Positions 1 to 5,481 of a stretch of DNA of 12,828 nt are shown one piece after another. The stretch is from contig JAKAWN010000179.1 of the NCBI GenBank assembly GCA_021827245.1, positions 1 to 12,828 of the forward strand, read 5' to 3'. This DNA comes from Acidobacteriota bacterium. GTDB taxonomy: Bacteria; Acidobacteriota; Terriglobia; UBA7540. The notes beneath the pieces were generated by a model, which worked only from the letters and a program-made list of their open reading frames with translations, did not search any database and was not told where the DNA came from. Numbering within the stretch: the first letter of the stretch is position 1; each line of letters opens with the position of its first letter. The position numbers were made by a program, and so were the translations under genes.

Positions 1-590
1 GAATCGGTGACAAATGCGACGTTGCGGCCCAGCAGCGCCGTCACCGTTCCACCCAATGCCGCTCCAGCCGCAAGCGCCACTGACCATGTGGCCGAGGCCA
101 GCGCGTTGGCGGGTAAAATCTCATCCTTGGACACGACGTTGGGCAGAATCGCGCTGCGGGCCGGTTCAAACAGAGAGGAGAAGATGACTTCCGCTCCGAG
201 CAGCAGATAGACCAATCGGACGTCCAGGGAGACAAACCGCAGCAGCATCCCCAGGACGATGAATCCGCGAAAAATGTCGGCGGCAATCATCAGGGTTCGG
301 CGCGGAAAGCGGTCCGTCACATATCCGGCGAACGGTGTCATGAAAAACCAGGGGAGAGTTTCGATGATGATGGCCCAGCCGACCGCCGCCCCCTGGTGCG
401 TCGTTGCAAGCAAAAGGTCATAGATCGCCAGGCTGTAAAACCAGTCACCCAGTTCGCTGATCAGTTGGGCCAGCCACAACCGCCGGAAGTTGGCATTGGA
501 GCGCAGCAGCGACAGGTAGCGAAGGTGCATGGCGGACGGTAGCGCGCCCGGCGACGTTGTGGCAGGAACGGATGAAGCCTCTCCATTCAT
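1..590 (-). CDS. MFS transporter, DHA3-like drug/siderophore exporter family (N-terminal part, cut by window edge)
   Basis: Reading the minus strand from an ATG at 588-590 gives 196 open codons that run off the left edge, so the C-terminal half is missing. The protein has a hydrophilic N-terminus of about 35 residues, then hydrophobic segments at about 40-62, 70-90, 100-120, 125-142 and 165-187. Between helices 2 and 3 lies the MFS motif A, G-Y-x-x-D-R-x-x-R-R (residues 89-98). The following EPARSAILPNVV stretch (141-152) is typical of the MFS_3/EntS-like exporters. By family it should be a proton-driven inner-membrane exporter; the substrate cannot be read here. In-frame stops lie just upstream (two TGAs within 30 nt), so the ATG at 590 is the earliest ATG. 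Met21 (528-530) is an alternative. Neither start has a clear Shine-Dalgarno sequence. The family is fairly sure, the function is not. Confidence 0.85.
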   Translation of the reverse strand, partial: MNGEASSVPATTSPGALPSAMHLRYLSLLRSNANFRRLWLAQLISELGDWFYSLAIYDLLLATTHQGAAVGWAIIIETLPWFFMTPFAGYVTDRFPRRTLMIAADIFRGFIVLGMLLRFVSLDVRLVYLLLGAEVIFSSLFEPARSAILPNVVSKDEILPANALASATWSVALAAGAALGGTVTALLGRNVAFVTD

Positions 591-602
591 GGACGGCGGC
601 GC

Positions 603-706
603 GGTGACTCAATTTCATTTGTGGCACGGGCATCCTCGCCCGTGCTGCGCTCAAAACATTCGGCCAAGACGGCCGTGTCACAAAACAGGAAACGAAATGA
701 GTCACC
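603..706. repeat. Nested palindromic element (MITE/REP-like) in the leader of the MFS gene
   Basis: The outer arms are an imperfect inverted repeat: GGTGACTCAATTTCATTT (603-620) against AACGAAATGAGTCACC (691-706). They match over GGTGACTCA and the following TTTC-TT. A second, inner level pairs GTGGCACGGGC (621-631) imperfectly with GGCCGTGTCAC (671-681). Inside are two perfect hairpins: GCACGGGC/GCCCGTGC (624-631 with 638-645, 6-nt loop) and CGGCC/GGCCG (661-665 with 671-675, 5-nt loop). The 8-mer GCACGGGC occurs again at 725-732. The element ends 13 bp before the MFS start codon. The architecture suits a small non-autonomous mobile palindrome or a structured leader. No target-site duplication was identified and copy number in the genome is unknown. 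Confidence 0.65.
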
Positions 707-718
707 ACCAACGGCGGG

Positions 719-727
719 ATTGTAGCA
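719..727 (-). promoter_or_regulatory. Candidate extended -10 promoter for the MFS gene
   Basis: The minus strand reads TGCTACAAT, an extended -10 (TG-N-TACAAT). No convincing -35 hexamer lies 17-18 nt upstream, which is tolerable for an extended -10. Transcription would begin near 712, giving a leader of about 120 nt that contains the whole palindromic element at 603-706. This is a motif match only. Confidence 0.35.
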
Positions 728-859
728 CGGGCAGGGTGATCTCCCTATGCTGCATTATGCACCTGTTGGCGGCTGCGGGATACGAAAGGGCACGGATTTA
801 TCGCTGTCGCAACGCCAACCAGTTTCTCATGCAGTCTTTGGGGGCTGTGTCTTCCGGCA

Positions 860-905
860 CGACTGAAAGTCGCGCCCTTTCACGGGCTATGCGCGGCCTT
901 TCACG
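860..905. repeat. Short palindromic/tandem repeat overlapping the 3' end of the radical SAM gene
   Basis: The 9-mer CCTTTCACG occurs at 876-884 and again at 897-905, 21 bp apart. Each copy is preceded by a GCGC-containing stretch. The left copy can fold in two exclusive ways: CGACT/AGTCG (860-864 with 868-872) or TGAAAG/CTTTCA (864-869 with 877-882). The second copy covers the stop codon of the radical SAM gene (901-903). It may act as a weak terminator-like structure for that gene, but no T-run follows on the minus strand. The rest of 707-900 holds no gene that I can support. Confidence 0.4.
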
Positions 906-2049
906 AACGCTCCCCTGGAGAATGGCCGTCAAAAATGCGGGAGACTTTTGATTGCAGATAGCTCAGCGGAACGTCGTAAAGCATCGCTTTGTGAGAATGG
1001 CGCAGGCTGTCATGGATAAAGCAGACGTGCGTGCACCAGCACTGATCGTGGACGATGCGGCCCGGCTCGTTCCTGCGTGCGCCGGCCTGCCAGAACTTCT
1101 GGAAGTCGCAGTCAAATTCTCTCAGGTTCGCCAGCTTGCCGCGCAGTTCGCAGGCGCGCACGTCGCCGTTGAAGTCGATGACAATGGAAGTCTCGCTCGC
1201 GGTGCAGGGCATCGGCCACGGGTGCGGCGACTCTATGTTTTCAAGCTGGACTTCGTTGTGGAAGGCGAGAAGGCCCTCGTAATACGCCCGGCTGAATCTG
1301 TTGATCAATCCGCCGGAATGCCGGGTGGCGATGCGCGCATAATGGGCGTAAATCTTGCGAATTTCGTTGTAGAGGGCCGGCAGGCGGTCGGCAGGAATTC
1401 GTTTGAGCGAAGGGTCCTTCGCGTTGCCGCGGATGATGTTGAAGTAATGGCCGTCCACATGGCAGTTTTGCTGGACGAACCGGGCGATTTCCAGCACGCT
1501 GTCGAAATTCTCGGCGCAGATCACCGTGTTGATATTCACACGCAGGTTGGGGAACTTCTGCCGGCTGGCCTGGAGGGCCTCGAGGGTCTCCAGAGTTTTC
1601 TCAAAGTTGCCGGGCACGGAACGGATCGAATCCTGCACCTCGTAAAGCCCGTCCATGGCCACGTTAAGATCAAGCTGGAGTTTTGGATTCTCGGTGCAGA
1701 TTCTTGCCACTCGGTCGGAGGTCCGTTCTGGAAGCAGGCCGTTGGTGGGCAGGTTGACCCAGCGAATGCCATTGTTTACGTAGAACAGATGCAAGATCTC
1801 GGCGAGTTCGCGGCGGAGCATGGGTTCGCCACCTGAGAGCCACAAGTCAGTAAAAGGCGGCATGGTGGTTGAAAGCTTCCGGATCTCTTCCCAGCTCAGG
1901 TCGCCACTCTGGTTCAACTCCTGCCGGTAAAAGCAGGTCCGGCACTTTGCGTTGCAGACTGAGGTGACAAAGAAAATGACAAGCTTCAGGCGCTTCTCAG
2001 GTTGCAGGCGAAAGACGCTACGAGTTTTGGTTCCCCCTTGGGCAGGCAT
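901..2049 (-). CDS. Radical SAM/SPASM-domain enzyme, substrate unknown
   Basis: Counting from the upstream TTG at 2070 (389 residues), the radical SAM cluster motif C-x3-C-x2-C is Cys39/Cys43/Cys46. It is followed by the SAM-contacting GGEP (80-83) and a TIM-barrel-like middle. The C-terminal region has a SPASM/twitch cysteine set: Cys289, Cys307 in a G-D-V-R-A-C-E-L context, and Cys344-x-Cys346-x3-Cys350. This suggests one catalytic and one or two auxiliary 4Fe-4S clusters, as in peptide- or protein-modifying members (anSME, PqqE types). No recognisable precursor peptide lies next to it. I prefer the ATG at 2047-2049 (382 residues), because an extended -10 (TGGTACAAT) lies just upstream and would put the TTG before the transcript start. 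The TTG at 2068-2070 remains possible, and both leave the domain intact. A long plus-strand frame opposite it is a shadow. Confidence 0.88.
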   Translation of the reverse strand: MPAQGGTKTRSVFRLQPEKRLKLVIFFVTSVCNAKCRTCFYRQELNQSGDLSWEEIRKLSTTMPPFTDLWLSGGEPMLRRELAEILHLFYVNNGIRWVNLPTNGLLPERTSDRVARICTENPKLQLDLNVAMDGLYEVQDSIRSVPGNFEKTLETLEALQASRQKFPNLRVNINTVICAENFDSVLEIARFVQQNCHVDGHYFNIIRGNAKDPSLKRIPADRLPALYNEIRKIYAHYARIATRHSGGLINRFSRAYYEGLLAFHNEVQLENIESPHPWPMPCTASETSIVIDFNGDVRACELRGKLANLREFDCDFQKFWQAGARRNEPGRIVHDQCWCTHVCFIHDSLRHSHKAMLYDVPLSYLQSKVSRIFDGHSPGERS

Positions 2050-2060
2050 CGCAATTGCGA

Positions 2061-2069
2061 ATTGTACCA
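2061..2069 (-). promoter_or_regulatory. Candidate extended -10 promoter for the radical SAM gene
   Basis: The minus strand reads TGGTACAAT (TG-N-TACAAT). No good -35 is visible at 17-18 nt. Transcription would start about 7 nt downstream, near 2054, only about 5 nt before the ATG at 2049. That would give an almost leaderless mRNA, which fits the lack of any Shine-Dalgarno sequence there. Confidence 0.35.
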
Positions 2070-2178
2070 AAACCTGGATTGTTAATCGAAAACGCGATAA
2101 TGGCCGTACCCGATTTCACCGCCCATCGCCTGAAGCCGGCATGGCCCCGGGAGTTTTTCATGGTTGCTGACCGTTTCA

Positions 2179-2253
2179 GCAGAGAATTCTGCACCTGTTG
2201 GTGTAAGAGTACACCGACCCGTATAGTCCGGTGGTCGCAAGCGGCAGGGTCGG
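2179..2253. other. Cluster of three hairpin-forming inverted repeats in the divergent intergenic region
   Basis: Three perfect inverted repeats lie side by side or overlap slightly. GCAGA/TCTGC pairs 2179-2183 with 2188-2192 (4-nt loop). GGTGTA/TACACC pairs 2200-2205 with 2210-2215 (AGAG loop), extendable by one G-T and one A-T pair. CCGACCC/GGGTCGG pairs 2214-2220 with 2247-2253. They lie between the divergent radical SAM and lysine-rich protein genes, in a 320-bp stretch (2071-2390) with no convincing ORF. They may be operators, a small RNA, or chance; nothing I recognise as an Rfam family. Confidence 0.35.
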
Positions 2254-2286
2254 AGAATGCCGTCCTTTGGAGCTAACTATGTCTTG

Positions 2287-2292
2287 TATAAT
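2287..2292 (+). promoter_or_regulatory. Candidate promoter (-10 TATAAT) for the lysine-rich protein gene
   Basis: A perfect TATAAT lies 98 nt before the start codon at 2391. The -35 side is poor: TTTGGA at 2266-2271 is only 15 nt away. Transcription from near 2299 would give a leader of about 90 nt that includes the complementary arms at 2304-2370. Confidence 0.45.
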
Positions 2293-2303
2293 CAATCGGT
2301 TAC

Positions 2304-2370
2304 AGTTGAGATGCGGAAAACGCCATTTGGCCTCACTCGTGCTACGCATGGGGCAGGCAAGACCTCAACT
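2304..2370 (+). promoter_or_regulatory. Candidate structured 5' leader upstream of the lysine-rich protein gene
   Basis: AGTTGAG (2304-2310) is perfectly complementary to CTCAACT (2364-2370). Directly inside it, ATGCG (2311-2315) is complementary to CGCAT (2345-2349). A smaller GCC/GGC hairpin (2322-2324 with 2329-2331) fits within. The outer stem ends 2 nt before the AAGGAGG ribosome-binding site, so folding could affect translation. It does not match a riboswitch class that I know; this is pairing seen by eye only. Confidence 0.3.
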
Positions 2371-2372
2371 TG

Positions 2373-2386
2373 AAGGAGGAACCTCC
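2373..2386 (+). promoter_or_regulatory. Strong Shine-Dalgarno with self-complementary flank
   Basis: AAGGAGG at 2373-2379 is a near-perfect Shine-Dalgarno core, 11 nt before the ATG at 2391, and it decides that start over the upstream TTG at 2370. The following CTCC (2383-2386) can pair with GGAG (2375-2378) across a 4-nt loop, so the site may be partly masked. Confidence 0.55.
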
Positions 2387-2390
2387 GATC

Positions 2391-2609
2391 ATGAAGAAGC
2401 TTTTGACACTATTGGCCACCCTGGCCGTAGCTGTTTCCCTCACAATGCCGGTATTTGCACAGGAGACTCAGGAAACGCAGGAGGCCCCGCAAACCGCTCC
2501 TGCTCAGAAGCAGGCAAAGAAGAAGAAGAATGAAAAGAAGGCTACAAAGAAAGAGAAGAAGTCAAAGAAACAAAAGAAGGAGCCAGCCCCGGAAGGCGAG
2601 GCGCAGTAA
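2391..2609 (+). CDS. Small secreted lysine-rich protein, function unknown
   Basis: This is a 72-residue protein with a clear Sec signal peptide: MKKLL, a hydrophobic core, then V-F-A with predicted cleavage after Ala23. The predicted mature part is 49 residues. It begins with Gln/Thr/Glu repeats (about 24-31) and continues as a lysine-rich tract (40-63) holding 15 lysines, with Ala, Glu, Ser and Gln between them. It ends in a short Pro/Glu tail and has no cysteine. It is likely unstructured and basic in the periplasm or outside the cell. It could bind nucleic acid, polyanions or cell-surface polymers, but that is a guess from composition. The gene looks monocistronic: its own -10, a structured leader, a strong ribosome-binding site and a terminator hairpin 53 nt after the stop. 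Confidence 0.75.
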   Translation: MKKLLTLLATLAVAVSLTMPVFAQETQETQEAPQTAPAQKQAKKKKNEKKATKKEKKSKKQKKEPAPEGEAQ

Positions 2610-2661
2610 CGGCCTGGTGCCGCTTTGGACGTTCAACGCCGTAGCGGCATAACGTGAATTC

Positions 2662-2688
2662 AGCCCCTGCCGCTAGCCGGCAGGGGCT
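2662..2688 (+). terminator. Rho-independent-type terminator hairpin after the lysine-rich protein gene
   Basis: AGCCCCTGCCG (2662-2672) pairs perfectly with CGGCAGGGGCT (2678-2688), an 11-bp GC-rich stem with a 5-nt loop. The T-tract is weak (TTCGCCTT), so termination may be partial or factor-assisted. A further hairpin (TGCCGCT/AGCGGCA, 2618-2624 with 2643-2649) precedes it. It lies between convergent genes, so it could also serve the DUF1059 gene on the other strand. Confidence 0.75.
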
Positions 2689-2834
2689 TCGCCTTGGATG
2701 GCCAGACAACCTCTTGCAGACCGAAAAGGCCGAGATTTTTCCACTTCGCAAAATCGCCGCCGTCGGACGGTCAACGATTAAATGCGAGGATGCCTGTCAG
2801 GCTCCTCCCGGACCTGGAAGCCGGTCGATTCAGC

Positions 2835-3017
2835 TTATTCGTCCCTGATGGCGGCTTTGACCATTTCGAGCATGGCGGGTGGAATGTTGGCAACGCTGAT
2901 CCCGTGGTCCTTTTCGGCATGTTCAGCGGCCAATTTCATAAGATCTTCCTCGTTATCAGCCCTGATCTCCTTGGCACAGTTGGTGCCCAGATCGCGACAT
3001 CGCAGTACTTTTCCCAT
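2835..3017 (-). CDS. DUF1059 domain-containing small protein
   Basis: The 60-residue product spans the whole DUF1059 family. It begins M-G-K-V-L-R-C-R-D-L-G-x-N-C, where the paired cysteines (Cys7, Cys14) are a family hallmark. It continues with an acidic helix and a conserved A-A-E-H-A-x-x-x-H-G segment (30-39), and ends in a helix finishing A-I-R-D-E. The two Cys and two His residues might bind metal, but the family has no established function. The ATG at 3015-3017 is preceded by AAGGAGA about 8 nt upstream, a good ribosome-binding site. It is divergent from the secretion operon and convergent with the lysine-rich protein gene, and probably transcribed alone. Confidence 0.88.
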   Translation of the reverse strand: MGKVLRCRDLGTNCAKEIRADNEEDLMKLAAEHAEKDHGISVANIPPAMLEMVKAAIRDE

Positions 3018-3055
3018 CTCTTGTTCTCCTTGTTTTTCTTAGGTTCTGAATTGAA

Positions 3056-3064
3056 ATCTTAGCA
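3056..3064 (-). promoter_or_regulatory. Candidate extended -10 promoter for the DUF1059 gene, overlapped by an inverted repeat
   Basis: The minus strand reads TGCTAAGAT (TG-N-TAAGAT), which would give a leader of about 30 nt. The -35 region is poor. An inverted repeat AGCAT-ggg-ATGCT (3061-3073) overlaps the TG motif and could be a small operator. This is motif evidence only. Confidence 0.35.
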
Positions 3065-3122
3065 TGGGATGCTGTTTTATCGGTTAATACCCCAGTTTCG
3101 AGTTTCCGAGGCCGCTGTTTGC

Positions 3123-3152
3123 TTGCTTTCAGGCAACGTCTTCGCCGATAAT
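3123..3152 (+). promoter_or_regulatory. Candidate sigma-70-type promoter of the secretion operon
   Basis: TTGCTT (3123-3128) and GATAAT (3147-3152) are separated by 18 nt. Transcription would start near 3159, about 17 nt before the secretin ATG at 3176. No clear Shine-Dalgarno sequence follows. The rest of 3018-3169 shows no gene. Confidence 0.4.
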
Positions 3153-3175
3153 ACATTCTACGTAAGCTGGTGCGT

Positions 3176-4999
3176 ATGGATAGGAAAACGTCCGTGTGGC
3201 GGCGTGGCGGGGGAGTCGTGGCGCTGGCGGGCCTGCTGGCCCTGTCAGCCTGTGCGCCGGGGAGCGTATCCTATTACCAGCAGGGCAGGAAAGCAGAACT
3301 TCAGAAAAACTGGGACGATGCGCTGATTGATTACCAGAAGGCGGCGGAGGCGCAACCCGCAAACGTCAAATATCAGCTTATGGAGCGGCATGCGAGGCTG
3401 CAGGCATCGCTATTCCACCTCGAACATGGTAAGCAGCTTCTTAAGCAGCAGAGAGTGACAGAGGCGATCGGAGAGTTCCAAAAGGCCGTGAGTATTGATC
3501 CCAGCAACCAGGCCGCCCGACAGGAACTGGACAGATTGTTTGCCAAAGAAGTCGCCGCCAAGCAGGCACACGAAAAAAGCCTTCAAGAGGCGATCAAGGC
3601 GAGCGAGCGGCAGGGGCCCTCCGGGGCGGTCAAACTCAAGCCTCTGCCAGAAGAACCGCTCACACGCTTTCGGATCAGCGCCGACAGCAGGCGAGTTTAC
3701 GAAACCCTGAGCAAACTCGCCGGGCTGAACGTAGCCTTCACGTCCGACTTTCAGGCCCAGCCCGTTTCGATGGACCTGAACAATGTGACGATTCAAAGCG
3801 CCCTGCATATTCTCTCTTTGCAGACCCACACGTTCTGGAAAGTCGTGACTCCGAATACAATTCTAGTGGTTCCCGACAATCCCGCAAACCGGCGCGACTA
3901 TCAGACGGAAGTGATGAGGACGGTCTATCTGAGCAATTCTATGAAGCCTGCTGACCGGACGGCGATCGTAACGGCTCTCAAGCAGATTCTGGGCATCCAG
4001 CGGATTATCGATAATCCCGACGCCAATGCCATCATCATCCGTGACACCCCGGAAAAAGTGAACGAAGCAGTGAATCTCATTCATGATCTCGACCAAGGCA
4101 AGGCCGAGATCATGATAGACGTTACAGTACTGGAAGCGGATGCGGATAGGGTGAGAGAGCTTGGGCTGACGCCGGCGACGGTGAGTCCTTCCGGCACGAT
4201 TACAAACGGATTTCAGGGAGGGGCGATATACAGCCCTGAGAGTTCAGCCACACTGGCCGGGCATTTGGGAACGAATGATTTTGGCTTGGTTGTCCCCAGC
4301 GCCGTCGCAACGGCTATCCTGAACGACTCGAGCACACGCATCCTGCAGAATCCCGAGATTCGTGTAACCTCAGGCGACACTGCTTCACTGCAGATAGGGA
4401 GCCGCATCCCTTATGCGACCGGCAGCTTTTTGCCCTCACTCGGCATCGGCGGAACATCGACCACAACCGGTGAAACCAGTTTGCTCGCCAGCACACAGTT
4501 CCAGTTTCAGGATGTCGGAGTCAATCTGGATCTAACACCGACGTTGCTGCCGGATGGAGAAATAGCGATTCATGCGAAAATTGACATCTCATCGGTCCAA
4601 CCCTCGGTGACGATCGCCGGCGTTAGCGAGCCAACGTTCGGCCAGAGGAAAATCGAACACAATATTCGATTGGAAGAGGGAGAAACAAGCGTGTTGGGCG
4701 GTATGCTCGAGACGACCAATTCGACCACTGTTTCAGGCGTACCCGGGCTTGGCGACATTCCAGGACTGAAGTACTTTTTTAGCGACACGAAACACGAAAA
4801 GGTGCAAACGGACGTGCTGATTATGCTGACACCACGGGTTGTTCGCTTGCCGGGTCCGAATGTGGAAACCGCTGCGGAACAAATCCCGGCGCATCCGGTC
4901 ACGAAAACCTCAGGCCCTTCCGCGCCTGCTGTCCCCACCCCTCGCGTTGCGCCAAATCCCGCGCCTCCAGCACCAGGAGCGCTGTCCCGAAAGAGATGA
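3176..4999 (+). CDS. gspD: Lipoprotein secretin with N-terminal TPR-like repeats (GspD/PilQ family)
   Basis: This should be the outer-membrane pore of the machine. Positions below count from the upstream GTG at 3170 (609 residues). A short basic N-terminus leads to a hydrophobic stretch and a lipobox L-S-A-C with Cys28, so the protein itself is predicted to be lipidated. Two TPR-like helical repeats follow (about 37-62 and 86-113), then a helical linker. An STN/N0-like domain lies at about 164-235 and an N1-like ring-building domain at about 250-308. The secretin core (about 312-557) carries the signature V-P-G-L-G-D-I-P-G-L-K (524-534). A Pro/Ala-rich tail ends it. I prefer the ATG at 3176 (607 residues), though no start has a clear ribosome-binding site. 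It is first in the operon and overlaps the next gene by ATGA. A lipidated secretin may not need a separate pilotin, as for HxcQ of Pseudomonas. Confidence 0.93.
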   Translation: MDRKTSVWRRGGGVVALAGLLALSACAPGSVSYYQQGRKAELQKNWDDALIDYQKAAEAQPANVKYQLMERHARLQASLFHLEHGKQLLKQQRVTEAIGEFQKAVSIDPSNQAARQELDRLFAKEVAAKQAHEKSLQEAIKASERQGPSGAVKLKPLPEEPLTRFRISADSRRVYETLSKLAGLNVAFTSDFQAQPVSMDLNNVTIQSALHILSLQTHTFWKVVTPNTILVVPDNPANRRDYQTEVMRTVYLSNSMKPADRTAIVTALKQILGIQRIIDNPDANAIIIRDTPEKVNEAVNLIHDLDQGKAEIMIDVTVLEADADRVRELGLTPATVSPSGTITNGFQGGAIYSPESSATLAGHLGTNDFGLVVPSAVATAILNDSSTRILQNPEIRVTSGDTASLQIGSRIPYATGSFLPSLGIGGTSTTTGETSLLASTQFQFQDVGVNLDLTPTLLPDGEIAIHAKIDISSVQPSVTIAGVSEPTFGQRKIEHNIRLEEGETSVLGGMLETTNSTTVSGVPGLGDIPGLKYFFSDTKHEKVQTDVLIMLTPRVVRLPGPNVETAAEQIPAHPVTKTSGPSAPAVPTPRVAPNPAPPAPGALSRKR

Positions 5000-5481
5000 G
5001 AAGTTTGGCCAGAAACCGAGCAGATAGCCGGCGGGCCGGCAAGGGCTTCACGCTGGTCGAAATGATCGCTGCCATGGCGATCATGATGATCCTGACCACT
5101 GTAGCTCTTCCTGTCGCCGCAATTGCCGTGAGGCGCCAGAAGGAATTGGAACTGAGGCGTGATCTCAGAACCATGCGGAACGCCATCGACCGTTACAAGG
5201 ATTATGCGGACAGGGGGATGATCCCCGTGCAAATGGATACATATGGTTATCCGCCTACGCTCGAAACCCTGGTCAAAGGTGTTCCCCTGAAAGGCAGCAC
5301 AGTTCGTTACAAATTCCTCAGAAGGATTCCTGCAGATCCCATGACAGGGAATAAGGACTGGGGTCTACGCTCGATGCAGGATTCGCCGGATTCCCAAAGC
5401 TGGGGGGGCCAGGATGTGTTTAATGTCTATTGTCCAAGCCAGGGTATTGGCTTGAATGGAATCCCATATGACCAGTGGTAG
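4996..5481 (+). CDS. gspG: Type II secretion/type IV pilus pseudopilin, GspG-like (first copy)
   Basis: The 161-residue product has a class III signal: a basic leader ending R-A-G-K-G, then F-T-L-V-E. Prepilin peptidase should cut after Gly17 and methylate Phe18, with the conserved Glu at mature position 5 (Glu22). The hydrophobic helix runs to about residue 45 and continues as an amphipathic, basic N-terminal spine (R-R-Q-K-E-L-E-L-R-R-D-L). The globular part contains D-P-M-T-G-N-K-D-W (114-122), comparable to the loop of major pseudopilins, and ends in G-I-P-Y-D-Q-W. A single cysteine (Cys146) has no partner. The start ATG overlaps the secretin stop (ATGA). A run of seven Gs lies at 5402-5408 without disturbing the frame. 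Its likely role is a subunit of the periplasmic pseudopilus or pilus. Confidence 0.92.
   Translation: MRSLARNRADSRRAGKGFTLVEMIAAMAIMMILTTVALPVAAIAVRRQKELELRRDLRTMRNAIDRYKDYADRGMIPVQMDTYGYPPTLETLVKGVPLKGSTVRYKFLRRIPADPMTGNKDWGLRSMQDSPDSQSWGGQDVFNVYCPSQGIGLNGIPYDQW

Noticed and set aside
529..951. Plus-strand frame (140 codons) across the palindrome and the end of the radical SAM gene
   Set aside because: It overlaps the MFS gene start, repeats and another gene's 3' end; its Cys/Arg-rich translation resembles no protein.
952..1836. Long plus-strand open frame (294 codons) opposite the radical SAM gene
   Set aside because: It is wholly antisense to a gene with clear catalytic motifs, shows no domain, and arises from GC-rich codon bias.
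2055..2276. Plus-strand frame (73 codons) in the divergent intergenic region
   Set aside because: No ribosome-binding site or recognisable features, and it runs through the hairpin cluster, so it is probably chance.
2214..2290. Possible tRNA-like fold around the CCGACCC/GGGTCGG repeat
   Set aside because: No T-loop consensus, no anticodon arm of proper size and no 7-bp acceptor geometry could be drawn.
2391..2609. Lysine-rich protein as a RiPP precursor for the nearby radical SAM enzyme
   Set aside because: It carries a Sec signal peptide, has no cysteine or distinct core peptide, and is divergently transcribed with its own promoter.
4570..5232. Minus-strand open frame (220 codons) opposite the secretin end and the first pseudopilin
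   Set aside because: It is antisense to two well-supported genes and has no domain or ribosome-binding site.
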